Positions 35,400-45,084 of a stretch of DNA of 64,000 bases are shown here, one piece after another. The DNA lies in contig NC_007954.1 of NCBI RefSeq assembly GCF_000013765.1, positions 4,481,907 through 4,545,906 on the forward strand, given 5' to 3'. The translations under genes and the position numbers were made by a program. The DNA comes from Shewanella denitrificans OS217. Lineage in GTDB: Bacteria > Pseudomonadota > Gammaproteobacteria > Enterobacterales > Shewanellaceae. Under the pieces are notes generated by a model. It searched no databases. It was not told the DNA's origin and saw nothing but the letters and a program-made list of their open reading frames with translations. Numbering within the stretch: position 1 is the first letter of the stretch; each line of letters begins with the position of its first letter.

Positions 35400-37781
35400 T
35401 TAATGCTTATTTTCAACAAGATAAAGCTTAGAGGTTACATCACTGATACCTTCTAAAACCACTGTTTTTCCATCATGACTTAAGCTGAACCCCAACTGTT
35501 GAATAATGTCAGTTTCTAAAACTGTGGTTTCTTCTGAGATTAAATTAAATTGAGTTATCATTTTTTTACTTGATATATAATCAAGCCAGACAACATTAGG
35601 GTAAGCCATGCCCCAGATGGGGGAGAAGAAATGATTTCCTTTCACTGGCAAAGTTTCCAGATCCCCCGTCAAGGTTGGCGCTTTAAACAGCTGGCCATTA
35701 TCCCCCCAGAATAGATAATATTCATCGGATACTCGCACACTCATCATACCTTCACGAATGAGCTTAGCGCTTTGAGTGTTTCTGTCATAGCGGCTGATGG
35801 ACCAGTTATTATTAATGATTTCGCTATAAAGAATATTGATGCCGTCCCTATCGAACACCGCATCATCGACGATTTGCTGCTCTGAGTTAATATAATCGAT
35901 ACTGCCATCAATTTTTAGAATACCGACCCTATCCCCCACCCTAAGAAGTAATTCACCCGTTGCTGATTCATCCAGCATATAAAAGTACTCGTCTGAGCTA
36001 AATAGTCGCGCACCTTTTTCTGGATCTTCTAGATCAATAAGGTCTAAAAAATACTGAGTGCCAACCTTGGTCACCTCAAACCACTGCTGGCTATTTTGCT
36101 TACTTATGTCAATCTCAACCGACGTAGGCGGCCGCTCTCTTTGCATAGAACGAACCTTACCATCGACAATCACAGCCTCTATATAGCTATGATTCAGCGG
36201 CTCGCGCTGATAGAGCATTATCTTATTTTGCACTAAGTACAATCCCCAAAACTTGCCATAAAAGTGCACTAGAAGCTCAGTTTTACTGGCAGATTTGAGG
36301 TTTAAGCGGGTAAGGTTTTGCTTATTAAGCACCAACAAGTTATCAGCATCTTCCCAGACGAGCCCACGCACTTCTTGTGGCCAAGGTAAACGTTTTACCA
36401 CTTTACCGCTGGCTAGTTCTAACACTTGCAGTTCCTGCTCATGATCTAACCTTGTCATGCGCACATAGGCCAGATATTGTTTATTGGGTGACAGCGCACC
36501 ATATATATCCAAACTTAGGCCATTATTACTTAAGGTGATTTGCTTTTGTTTAATTAACTTATTGTCATTCCAGACTAAATAATGAAATTCACTCTTAGAT
36601 TTACTGTTCACTTGGGAAGTTAAACTCACGTAGGCCGAATTAGGCTTGTCGCCTCGCATCACAGCGGTAGCGCCCTGGATATTGTCGATAAAAACTTGCT
36701 TACTGGAAACCATGTTAGCGTCATCGAGACGCCACAGCTGGACGCTGCCTGCGGTCCTCGAGCCGGAATTAAATGACAATAATAGTGCCTGGTCGTTTTC
36801 AACGAACACCCCATAGCTGGAGCTGATGTTATTACGGGCAATTAGCCACTGCTTACCTCTATTTATTTGATACAGGTATAACTCAAACACGCCACTACTA
36901 AGCTGCTTCTCATAGAGGGCCAGCTCACCATTTTGCGACAGGGTGATCATCCTAGTACTTAAGGGAAGCGAATCTAGGTGCACTAACTGTGCTTTAGTCT
37001 GGGCTTGTGTTGATTGCACTTGTGAACGCTCGACTTCTTTCGCCGCAGTGAACAGTTTTTCCACAGCGGGTTCTAGCTTGGCGGGTTGATTGACATAAAA
37101 GATGGCTAAGCCGGTAAACAGCAATAAGAGCAGCAGCCCAACGTATTTTATTGCAGTGCTTAATGTGGAGGTGGATTCAGTTTGGGCGCCGCTATTGGCG
37201 AGCTCAGTTAAAAGCGCATTCTGATTAAGCTGCTCAACGCTTTTCTTAATCTGTTCATCCACTAAGGCTTCTATTCTATCCGCCACGACTTGTTCGGTTA
37301 TTGCTTCGGATTTAACTTCGGTTTCAGCTTGGACGCTTTCTTCAACTTTGCTTGGATCTACTATGCTTATTGTTGTTTGGCCTTCACCTTGTTGATACTC
37401 GTCTTGTCCTCTAATAGTGCTAACTTGTTGGGGAAATGTTTTAACTAAAACATCAGCGTTGGCTGGCATGGAGAATAACCGATAGCCTCGCTTTGGCAGG
37501 GATTTGATGATTTCAGGCTTACTGGGATCCACTTCTATCAAGGAGCGTAGGCGACTGACCACTCGCCTCACCGCAGTGTCGGTGACGATACGCCCAGCCC
37601 ACACTTCATCATGCAGTTCTTGCAATGGCACATAACGTTCGGTATTGAGTAATAAATAATCCAGTACATCGGCCATTTTTGGCTCAATGTTTATCGGCTC
37701 ACCGTCGAGGTAAAGAAACCTCTCCTGAGTACAATAAATATAACGCCCGATGATAAATTTACTGTTCAATGAGATAGCCAC
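35400..37781 (-). CDS. ToxR/CadC-like transmembrane regulator with beta-propeller sensor
   Basis: The protein has 793 residues. An OmpR-type winged helix occupies about 10-105 (IEPKMADVLDYLLLNTERYV, TAVRRVVSRLRSLIEVD, SLPKRGYRL). A Gln/Glu-rich linker follows, then one membrane segment at 211-230 (IKYVGLLLLLLFTGLAIFYV). The remaining 560 residues are periplasmic with repeated strand patterns of a TolB/WD-like propeller (LYEKQLSSGVFELYLYQ, YLAYVRMTRLDHEQELQVLE). Such one-component regulators sense periplasmic conditions and bind DNA directly from the membrane. The likely target is the adjacent small-peptide/luxR locus, by position. Confidence 0.85.
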   Translation of the reverse strand: MAISLNSKFIIGRYIYCTQERFLYLDGEPINIEPKMADVLDYLLLNTERYVPLQELHDEVWAGRIVTDTAVRRVVSRLRSLIEVDPSKPEIIKSLPKRGYRLFSMPANADVLVKTFPQQVSTIRGQDEYQQGEGQTTISIVDPSKVEESVQAETEVKSEAITEQVVADRIEALVDEQIKKSVEQLNQNALLTELANSGAQTESTSTLSTAIKYVGLLLLLLFTGLAIFYVNQPAKLEPAVEKLFTAAKEVERSQVQSTQAQTKAQLVHLDSLPLSTRMITLSQNGELALYEKQLSSGVFELYLYQINRGKQWLIARNNISSSYGVFVENDQALLLSFNSGSRTAGSVQLWRLDDANMVSSKQVFIDNIQGATAVMRGDKPNSAYVSLTSQVNSKSKSEFHYLVWNDNKLIKQKQITLSNNGLSLDIYGALSPNKQYLAYVRMTRLDHEQELQVLELASGKVVKRLPWPQEVRGLVWEDADNLLVLNKQNLTRLNLKSASKTELLVHFYGKFWGLYLVQNKIMLYQREPLNHSYIEAVIVDGKVRSMQRERPPTSVEIDISKQNSQQWFEVTKVGTQYFLDLIDLEDPEKGARLFSSDEYFYMLDESATGELLLRVGDRVGILKIDGSIDYINSEQQIVDDAVFDRDGINILYSEIINNNWSISRYDRNTQSAKLIREGMMSVRVSDEYYLFWGDNGQLFKAPTLTGDLETLPVKGNHFFSPIWGMAYPNVVWLDYISSKKMITQFNLISEETTVLETDIIQQLGFSLSHDGKTVVLEGISDVTSKLYLVENKH

Positions 37782-37888
37782 AACCCTTAAATTTACAATG
37801 ATAAGTGTTAAATAATGATCATACTAATAAGATACACCCAAATTGTAAAACAAATGTGGCTATAAGTACTTATTTAGACTGTAAAAAC

Positions 37889-37926
37889 AAAAAAGCGGTG
37901 TTTCAATTAAGAAACACCGCTTTTTT
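37889..37926 (-). terminator. Terminator of the atp operon
   Basis: A perfect 16-bp stem (37889-37904 with 37911-37926, aaaaaagcggtgtttc/gaaacaccgctttttt) with a 6-nt loop lies 13 bp after the atpC stop. Confidence 0.9.
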
Positions 37927-37939
37927 TTCAACAATAACC

Positions 37940-38368
37940 TTATCTGGCAATGTTCTTCTTGATGGTCTCAAGCACACGTAATTGAGCCGTTGCCTTAGCA
38001 ATCTCAATCAGCGCCGCTTGGTAATCGAAGTCAGAACCAGCATCAACCATATGGGCTTCTGCGCGATTCTTAGCTTCAATTGCCGCTTTCTCATCAATGT
38101 CATCGGCACGTAATACCACGTCTGCAAGGATAGAGGTCGAAGCAGGTTGCACTTCCAGGATACCACCTGAAAGATAAAACACTTCTTCGCTACCGTCTTG
38201 CTTGGTAACACGCGCCATGCCAGGCTTAATTTTGCTAATCAGAGGGGCGTGACCATGCATAATGCCTAGTTCACCTTCAGAGCCGGTCACTTGTAGATGT
38301 GACACACGACCACTGTAGATTCCGCCTTCTGCACTCACAATATCAAGCTGTACTGTCATGGCTGCCAT
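37940..38368 (-). CDS. atpC: ATP synthase F1 subunit epsilon
   Basis: This is a 142-residue protein. VQLDIVSAEGGIYSGRVSHL and GELGIMHGHAPLISKIKPG are the N-terminal barrel motifs, with the helical hairpin at the end (AQLRVLETIKKN). It couples rotation of gamma to F1 and inhibits ATP hydrolysis. The start at 38368 has AGGAG ahead of it. Last gene of the operon. Confidence 0.97.
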   Translation of the reverse strand: MAAMTVQLDIVSAEGGIYSGRVSHLQVTGSEGELGIMHGHAPLISKIKPGMARVTKQDGSEEVFYLSGGILEVQPASTSILADVVLRADDIDEKAAIEAKNRAEAHMVDAGSDFDYQAALIEIAKATAQLRVLETIKKNIAR

Positions 38369-38403
38369 AGGTTCTCCTTAAGAAACTAAGTAATATTACT
38401 TAA

Positions 38404-39795
38404 TTATTTCTTTTTGTTAGCTTTTTCGACAGCTTCGTCGATCGTGCCAACCATGTAGAACGCTTGCTCTGGAATGTGATCGAACTCACCTTCTAGCAGC
38501 CCCTTAAATCCACGGATAGTGTCTTTAAGAGATACGTACTTACCTGGAGATCCTGTAAAGACTTCAGCTACGTGGAATGGTTGTGACAAGAAACGCTCGA
38601 TTTTACGTGCGCGTGCCACGGCCGTTTTATCTTCATCAGATAATTCGTCCATACCCAAAATAGCGATGATGTCTTTCAGCTCTTTGTAACGCTGTAATAC
38701 AGTCTGTACACCGTTAGCAACATCATAATGCTCTTGACCAACTACCTGTGGATCTAACTGACGTGAAGTCGAATCCAATGGGTCAACCGCTGGGTAAATA
38801 CCTAGCGAAGCAATCTGACGTGATAGTACAACAGTCGCATCTAAGTGAGCGAAGGTTGTTGCTGGTGATGGATCTGTTAAGTCATCCGCTGGTACGTATA
38901 CCGCTTGAACAGAAGTGATCGAACCTGACTTGGTTGAAGTGATACGTTCTTGAAGAACACCCATCTCTTCTGCCAATGTTGGCTGATAACCTACTGCTGA
39001 AGGCATACGACCTAGCAATGCAGATACTTCAGTACCGGCTAAGGTGTAACGGTAGATGTTGTCAACAAACAACAATACGTCACGGCCTTCGTCACGGAAC
39101 TTCTCTGCCATAGTTAGACCAGACAGTGCTACACGCAAACGGTTACCTGGTGGCTCGTTCATCTGACCATAAACCATGGCCACTTTATCGAGAACGCCAG
39201 AATCTTTCATTTCGTAGTAGAAGTCGTTACCCTCACGAGTACGCTCACCCACACCTGCGAAAACAGAAAGACCCGAGTGGGCTTTAGCGATGTTGTTAAT
39301 CAGTTCCATCATGTTAACTGTTTTACCAACACCCGCACCACCGAACAGACCTACTTTACCGCCCTTAGCAAACGGACATACAAGGTCAATAACCTTGATA
39401 CCGGTTTCTAAAAGCTCAGTAGAGCTCGATTGATCTTCATATGAAGGGGCGCTGCGGTGAATAACATAACGTTCTTCTTCGCCAATTTCGCCACATTCAT
39501 CGATAGGCTCACCCAATACGTTCATGATACGGCCAAGGGTCGCAACCCCTACCGGAACAGAAATTGGTGAACCTGTGTTTACAACCTCAAGACCACGACG
39601 CAAACCATCAGAAGAGCCCATAGCGATGGTACGAACTACACCACCACCAAGCTGTTGCTGAACTTCCAGCACTAAGCCTTTACAAGCGCCTTCGCCAGTG
39701 ATCTTAAGAGCGTCATATATTTGAGGTACGGCATCTTGTGGAAACTCTACGTCCACAACCGCGCCAATCACTTGGACAACAGTACCTGTGCTCAT
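38404..39795 (-). CDS. atpD: ATP synthase F1 subunit beta
   Basis: The 463-residue catalytic subunit. Walker A is GLFGGAGVGKTV and Walker B is DVLLFVDNIYR. YGQMNEPPGNRLRVALSG and GREVISALLGRMPSAVGYQP-like text (TEVSALLGRMPSAVGYQ) are as in E. coli. It sits between atpG and atpC with short spacers. Confidence 0.98.
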   Translation of the reverse strand: MSTGTVVQVIGAVVDVEFPQDAVPQIYDALKITGEGACKGLVLEVQQQLGGGVVRTIAMGSSDGLRRGLEVVNTGSPISVPVGVATLGRIMNVLGEPIDECGEIGEEERYVIHRSAPSYEDQSSSTELLETGIKVIDLVCPFAKGGKVGLFGGAGVGKTVNMMELINNIAKAHSGLSVFAGVGERTREGNDFYYEMKDSGVLDKVAMVYGQMNEPPGNRLRVALSGLTMAEKFRDEGRDVLLFVDNIYRYTLAGTEVSALLGRMPSAVGYQPTLAEEMGVLQERITSTKSGSITSVQAVYVPADDLTDPSPATTFAHLDATVVLSRQIASLGIYPAVDPLDSTSRQLDPQVVGQEHYDVANGVQTVLQRYKELKDIIAILGMDELSDEDKTAVARARKIERFLSQPFHVAEVFTGSPGKYVSLKDTIRGFKGLLEGEFDHIPEQAFYMVGTIDEAVEKANKKK

Positions 39796-39831
39796 GATTA
39801 ATCCTCTAAAACTTGTATTCGTTACCTAAAC

Positions 39832-40692
39832 CTAAACTGCAGAGGCACCTGAAACAATTTCCGACAGTTCCTGCGTAATCGCAGCCTGACGGGCCTTGTT
39901 ATAGACCAACTGAAGGCCATCTATCATATCGCCAGCGTTATCCGTTGCCGCTTTCATCGCTACCATACGGGCAGCTTGTTCAGAGGCAAGATTTTCAATA
40001 ACACCTTGATACACTTGAGATTCTACATAACGTACCAATAAGGTTTCCAAAATTTCTTTTGGATCTGGTTCGTATATATAATCCCAGCGATTAGTCTTCA
40101 CATCGTCTGCAGATTTCGGCAAAGGTAGCAGCTGCTCGATCACAGGAGTCTGTGCCATGGTATTAACGAATTTGTTAAATACCACATACAAACGATCCAG
40201 TTTGCCTTCGTTGTAAGCTTGTAGCATCACACGTACTGTACCGATCAAGTCGGCGAGCTTTGGAGCATCACCTAAACCTGAAGCGTGTGCAGATACCTGA
40301 CCGCCAAAACTTTTGAAAAACTGTACGCTTCGCGCGCCGATAGGGCAGAATTCAACTTCTGCACCTTGGGCTTTCCAGTTTTTCACGTCTAAGGTCACCT
40401 TTTTGAAAAGGTTAACGTTTAGACCACCACAAAGGCCACGGTCGGTTGCTACAACTATGTAACCAACCCGCTTAGCCTCTCTCACCTCTAAATAGGGGTG
40501 TTTAAACTCGAGAGAACCTTGCGCTACGTGACCGATTACCTTACGCATGCTTTCCGCGTATGGACGGCTTGCAGCCATGCGTTCCTGCGCTCTGCGCATT
40601 TTGCTGGCTGCCACCATTTCCATGGCGGACGTGATCTTTTGAGTGTTTTTAACACTCGCGATCTTGGTTTTAATCTCTTTAGCGCCGGCCAT
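39832..40692 (-). CDS. atpG: ATP synthase F1 subunit gamma
   Basis: This is a 286-residue protein. The start MAGAKEIKTKIASVKNTQKI and the end DNAGDMIDGLQLVYNKARQA form the coiled-coil shaft. ATDRGLCGGLN is the family mark. It is the rotor axle of F1, in the usual order atpA-atpG-atpD. Confidence 0.98.
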   Translation of the reverse strand: MAGAKEIKTKIASVKNTQKITSAMEMVAASKMRRAQERMAASRPYAESMRKVIGHVAQGSLEFKHPYLEVREAKRVGYIVVATDRGLCGGLNVNLFKKVTLDVKNWKAQGAEVEFCPIGARSVQFFKSFGGQVSAHASGLGDAPKLADLIGTVRVMLQAYNEGKLDRLYVVFNKFVNTMAQTPVIEQLLPLPKSADDVKTNRWDYIYEPDPKEILETLLVRYVESQVYQGVIENLASEQAARMVAMKAATDNAGDMIDGLQLVYNKARQAAITQELSEIVSGASAV

Positions 40693-40742
40693 CTCTACTC
40701 TCCAATCTGGACCTGAGGTGTCTTAAGACACCTCGCAAATGT

Positions 40743-42284
40743 TTACCAGGTTTGGGTCGCCACGAACTTGTCGAGAGCAGCCTTGATTTCACCTTCGATA
40801 TCGGCATTGTAATCACCGGTAGCGTTGATGTTAGTCATCAGGGCAGCGTACTCGCTGTTCATGAACGAGAGCAGAGCGGCTTCGAAGTGACCGACTTTAT
40901 TCAGCGCAACACTCTTGAGGTAGCCTTTTTCAGCTGCGTAAATAACCACAGCCTGTGCCGCTACGCTCATTGGAGCATATTGCTTCTGTTTCATAAGTTC
41001 GGTAACACGCTCACCATGCTCTAATTGAGCACGCGTTGCATCGTCAAGATCTGATGCAAACTGTGAGAACGCAGCAAGCTCTCGATACTGTGCTAGTGCA
41101 GTACGAATACCGCCAGACAGTTTCTTGATGATCTTAGTCTGAGCCGCACCACCAACACGAGAAACAGAAATACCTGGGTTAACCGCAGGACGTAGTCCTG
41201 AGTTAAACAAGTCAGTCTCAAGGAAGATCTGACCATCTGTAATAGAAATTACGTTGGTCGGTACGAATGCAGACACGTCACCCGCTTGAGTTTCAATAAT
41301 AGGTAGCGCGGTCAAAGAACCGGTTTTACCTGTTACTGCACCCTTGGTAAACTTTTCTACATAGTTCGCGTTTACGCGTGAAGCACGCTCAAGTAAACGT
41401 GAGTGTAGATAGAAAACATCGCCTGGGTAAGCTTCACGGCCTGGTGGACGCTTAAGTAGCAATGAAATTTGACGGTAAGCAACTGCTTGCTTAGACAAAT
41501 CATCATAAACTATTAGTGCATCTTCACCGCGGTCACGGAAGTATTCACCCATAGAACAACCAGAATATGGTGCTAGGTACTGCAATGCAGCTGCTTCAGA
41601 AGCAGTAGCAACAACAACGATGGTGTTAGCCAGCGCGCCGTGCTCTTCTAGTTTGCGTACTACGTTTGCTATGGTAGAAGCTTTCTGACCAATGGCAACA
41701 TAGACACACTTAATGCCTGATTCTTTCTGGTTGATGATGGCATCGATGGCCAGTGCTGTTTTACCAGTCTGACGATCGCCAATCACTAATTCACGTTGGC
41801 CACGACCGATAGGGATCATGGAGTCAACAGTCTTATAACCAGTTTGCACTGGTTCATCAACTGATTGACGCTCAATAACACCAGGAGCAATTACTTCGAT
41901 TGGAGAATAACCGTCGTTGTCGACAGGTCCTTTTCCATCAATAGGCTCACCTAGAGTGTTAAGTACGCGACCTAACAGACCACGGCCAACTGGAACTTCC
42001 AGAATACGACCTGTAGTCTTAACTTTTACGCCCTCTGCCAAACCGGCATACGAGCCCATTACTACGGCACCGACGCTATCACGTTCTAAGTTCAACGCGA
42101 TGGCATAACGGTTACCAGGCAGTTCGATCATTTCACCTTGCATTACATCGGCTAGGCCGTTGATGCGGATGATGCCGTCACTTACTGCAACGATAGTACC
42201 TTCGTTGCGAGCTTCACTAACGACTTCGAACTGCTCGATCCGCTGCTTAATCAGATCGCTGATTTCAGTGGAATTCAGTTGCAT
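40743..42284 (-). CDS. atpA: ATP synthase F1 subunit alpha
   Basis: The protein has 513 residues from the ATG at 42284 (GGGAG seven bases upstream), the same length as E. coli AtpA; a TTG at 42290 would add two residues and is not preferred. MQLNSTEISDLIKQRIEQF, Walker A IGDRQTGKTALAID and SISDGQIFLETDLFNSGLRP are present. Non-catalytic nucleotide-binding subunit of F1. Confidence 0.98.
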   Translation of the reverse strand: MQLNSTEISDLIKQRIEQFEVVSEARNEGTIVAVSDGIIRINGLADVMQGEMIELPGNRYAIALNLERDSVGAVVMGSYAGLAEGVKVKTTGRILEVPVGRGLLGRVLNTLGEPIDGKGPVDNDGYSPIEVIAPGVIERQSVDEPVQTGYKTVDSMIPIGRGQRELVIGDRQTGKTALAIDAIINQKESGIKCVYVAIGQKASTIANVVRKLEEHGALANTIVVVATASEAAALQYLAPYSGCSMGEYFRDRGEDALIVYDDLSKQAVAYRQISLLLKRPPGREAYPGDVFYLHSRLLERASRVNANYVEKFTKGAVTGKTGSLTALPIIETQAGDVSAFVPTNVISITDGQIFLETDLFNSGLRPAVNPGISVSRVGGAAQTKIIKKLSGGIRTALAQYRELAAFSQFASDLDDATRAQLEHGERVTELMKQKQYAPMSVAAQAVVIYAAEKGYLKSVALNKVGHFEAALLSFMNSEYAALMTNINATGDYNADIEGEIKAALDKFVATQTW

Positions 42285-42298
42285 GCTCAAACTCCCAA

Positions 42299-42832
42299 TT
42301 ACGATTGCAGCTTATCAGAGAGGCGGGCCAACTGACCGCTGACTGAGCCATCTATGACTAAGTCGCCTGCTCTAATGATCATACCCGCGATTAGCGTGGT
42401 ATCCGTGCTGCAATTCAGCTTTACTTTGCGTGCGAGACGTTTCTCTAAAGAAACACTAACTTGCTGTTGTTGCTCAGAGCTAAGCTCAATCGCTGAAACC
42501 ACTGAGGCCTCAACTTCTTTTGCCCACTCATTGCGGTATCCAGTAAATAACTCAGATACAGCAGCTAGTACCTCTAAGCGACCGTTTTCAGCCATTACCT
42601 TTATCAGGTTTTGACCTTGCGTATTGACTTGCTCACCGCACACACTGATAAACAGTGCTGCAAGTTTGCCACTGGCTAAACCGCCAGTTAATAATGGCTT
42701 CATTGATTCGTTTTCACTTACCAATGCGGCGAAGTTGAGCATTTCGGCCCAGCTATCGACGGCATTATTTTCAATCGCAAAATCAAAAGCTGCCTTTGCG
42801 TAAGGGCGAGCGATGGTGGTTAATTCAGCCAT
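42299..42832 (-). CDS. atpH: ATP synthase F1 subunit delta
   Basis: This is a 177-residue protein. ARPYAKAAFDFAIE at the start and LIAGMIIRAGDLVIDGSVSG near the end are the OSCP/delta signatures. It anchors F1 to the peripheral stalk. It ends 14 bp before atpA. Confidence 0.97.
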   Translation of the reverse strand: MAELTTIARPYAKAAFDFAIENNAVDSWAEMLNFAALVSENESMKPLLTGGLASGKLAALFISVCGEQVNTQGQNLIKVMAENGRLEVLAAVSELFTGYRNEWAKEVEASVVSAIELSSEQQQQVSVSLEKRLARKVKLNCSTDTTLIAGMIIRAGDLVIDGSVSGQLARLSDKLQS

Positions 42833-42846
42833 AACTCAACTCCTTA

Positions 42847-43317
42847 TCAAATTTCAGCAACAAGTTTATTAACTATGTCACTGTGGGCGGCTGGATCAAT
42901 CGAACGCTCAAGAATCTTCTCTGCACCAAGAATGGCAAGAGTAGCAACTTGCTTGCGCAGATCTTCTTTCACGCGATTACGTTCGGCTTCAATTTCTGCT
43001 TTACCCTGAGCGATAATTTTTGCACGCTCAGCGTCTGCTTCAGCTTTAGCTTCGTCAACGATTTGAGCTTTGCGCTTGTTAGCTTGCTCAATAATTTCGT
43101 TAGCCGTCGCTTTGGCTTCTTTTAGTTGATCAGTCGCTTTTGAGCGAGCCAACTCTAGGTCTTTTACTGCACGATCGGCATCAGCCAATCCATCAGCAAT
43201 CCTTTTTTGGCGTTCTTCGATGGCATTCATCAAAGGGGGCCATACAAACTTCATGCAGAACCACACGAAGATTAAAAAGGCGACCGACTGTCCGATTAGG
43301 GTAGCGTTGAAATTCAC
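42847..43317 (-). CDS. atpF: ATP synthase Fo subunit b
   Basis: The 156-residue protein has one N-terminal membrane helix (LIGQSVAFLIFVWFCMKFVW) followed by a long charged coiled coil (EERQKRIADGLADADRAVKD and onward). It is the peripheral stalk dimer subunit, normal length for E. coli-type b. Confidence 0.98.
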   Translation of the reverse strand: MNFNATLIGQSVAFLIFVWFCMKFVWPPLMNAIEERQKRIADGLADADRAVKDLELARSKATDQLKEAKATANEIIEQANKRKAQIVDEAKAEADAERAKIIAQGKAEIEAERNRVKEDLRKQVATLAILGAEKILERSIDPAAHSDIVNKLVAEI

Positions 43318-43354
43318 AACAGCCTCCTATTAATAGTTAAGACAGAAGCGTTTG

Positions 43355-43606
43355 TTATAGCATTGCACCCAGTGGGTTGGTAAATAGCATGTATAACGCA
43401 ATACCAACACCGATCATGGTTACAGCGTCTAGAAGACCAGCAACGATGAACATTTTAACTTGTAGCATAGGAGCCATTTCTGGTTGACGCGCAGCGCCTT
43501 CCAAGAACTTGCCACCTAGTAAGCCGAAACCGATTGCAGTACCTAACGCACCCATACCAATCAGCAAAGCAACAGCGATAGCTGTCATGCCTAAAATCGT
43601 TTCCAT
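43355..43606 (-). CDS. atpE: ATP synthase Fo subunit c
   Basis: The 83-residue helical hairpin. The polar loop is ARQPEM and the proton-carrying residue is Asp60 in FIVAGLLDAVTMIGV. There is no sodium-binding signature (no Gln/Thr pair of Na+ types), so it is a proton-type ring. Confidence 0.97.
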   Translation of the reverse strand: METILGMTAIAVALLIGMGALGTAIGFGLLGGKFLEGAARQPEMAPMLQVKMFIVAGLLDAVTMIGVGIALYMLFTNPLGAML

Positions 43607-43672
43607 CTGTATCTCCAGTATCTAAATCTAAGTTAGTTAGATAATTTAGTTTAAAAATTTCTTCAGCAATTC

Positions 43673-44467
43673 TTAATGATCTTCATGAGCCATGCTTAAA
43701 TAAACAATGGTTAACATCATGAAAATAAATGCTTGTAGCGTAATGACTAATATGTGGAAAATTAACCAACCTAGTTGTAAACCTACACCTAGAGTAGCCA
43801 TCGCCCAATTAGCACTATACATAAGCGCAATAAGAATGAAGATCAACTCACCTGCGTATAAGTTACCAAACAGACGCAATGCCAATGAAATTGGTTTTGC
43901 AATCAAGGTAACAGATTCTAACAAGAGGTTGACGGGTATCATTGCCCAATGGTTAAAGGGCTGTAGCGTCAGTTCTTTCACAAAACCAGACACACCTTTG
44001 ACTTTAATGCTGTAGTAAATAATCAGCACAAACACACCTATAGCTAAGCTGAAGGTAATGTTAACGTCAGTAGTCGGAACAACTTTTAGGTACTCTACGC
44101 CAGCAAGTAATGCTAGAGAAGGTAACCAATCTACTGGGATCATATCCATGAAGTTCATCATGAATACCCAAACGAAAATTGTCAGAGCTAAAGGTGCAAT
44201 CACAGGATTGCGGCCATGGAAGGTTTCTTTAACGCTAGCATCAACGAACTCAACGATCATCTCGATTAAACATTGAAGTTTACCAGGAACACCGGTAGTC
44301 GCTTTCTTACCAACGCTGCGGAAAATCCACAGGAACAATACGCCAAGACCAACCGAAAAGAGCAACGAATCAATGTGCCATGTCCAAAAGCCTTCACCAA
44401 CCGATAGGTTAGTAAGGTGGTGCTGGATATAGCCCTGCGGTGTTAACGCGTCACCAGTTGCAGCCAT
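43673..44467 (-). CDS. atpB: ATP synthase Fo subunit a
   Basis: The 264-residue polytopic protein has the essential Arg in SLALRLFGNLYAGELIFILI, along with WVFMMNFMDMIPVDWLPS. It forms the half-channels next to the c ring. First structural subunit after atpI. Confidence 0.98.
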   Translation of the reverse strand: MAATGDALTPQGYIQHHLTNLSVGEGFWTWHIDSLLFSVGLGVLFLWIFRSVGKKATTGVPGKLQCLIEMIVEFVDASVKETFHGRNPVIAPLALTIFVWVFMMNFMDMIPVDWLPSLALLAGVEYLKVVPTTDVNITFSLAIGVFVLIIYYSIKVKGVSGFVKELTLQPFNHWAMIPVNLLLESVTLIAKPISLALRLFGNLYAGELIFILIALMYSANWAMATLGVGLQLGWLIFHILVITLQAFIFMMLTIVYLSMAHEDH

Positions 44468-44479
44468 GATTCATCCCAC

Positions 44480-44863
44480 TTAACTTTGCTTGAAGTATAA
44501 AGGAGCCGTCCAATGCACGATTAACGCCAGTGTGTAACAAACAAAAAGCGGCATAAACACCACCTCTAACTTGATAAACGCCAGTGAGAACATCGCAATG
44601 GTTAACAGCAACTTTACCGCTTCCCCCCAGTAAAAAGTCTTAATGACTTTTGCCGATGAACTTGCTCCCATATGAGAGAAGGCCAGGGTTGCGAATACAA
44701 AATTAGGGAGTACAGCAATTGAACCACCTGCCAAAGCAGAGTAGCCAAACTGAACTCCCCACACGGCGAAAAAGACTATCGAAACACTTCCAGCCACCGC
44801 CGCCTGCGTCATCACTAACTTGTAGGCTGACCAACGGCCACGACGTGCTAAAACTTTGCTCAA
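44480..44863 (-). CDS. atpI: ATP synthase assembly protein I
   Basis: This is a 127-residue membrane protein with four predicted segments. FGYSALAGGSIAVLPNFVFA is typical of AtpI, which helps c-ring assembly or Mg2+ uptake. First gene of the operon; the 221 bp upstream hold its promoter and the parB side spacer. Confidence 0.93.
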   Translation of the reverse strand: MSKVLARRGRWSAYKLVMTQAAVAGSVSIVFFAVWGVQFGYSALAGGSIAVLPNFVFATLAFSHMGASSSAKVIKTFYWGEAVKLLLTIAMFSLAFIKLEVVFMPLFVCYTLALIVHWTAPLYFKQS

Positions 44864-45084
44864 TGAACCTTCTCCGCATTAATACTTTTTGTTTCGATGA
44901 CCGGACTCAATATCCGAATAAAGTCATGCACAAAAAGCTTGCGAAAGTATACCTTTTCAAGCTTTCAATGCAACTTTGAGAGGGGGAAAAACGCGACTTT
45001 TAAGTGAAAATCGTGTTAAAAATGCAAAATAACAGATTTTCACTCATTTAGCTGATTGCAGATTATTTATAAAACAGACTGTTT

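Noticed and set aside
42285..42290. TTG at 42290 as the atpA start
   Set aside because: The ATG at 42284 is well placed after GGGAG and gives the 513-residue length of the family.
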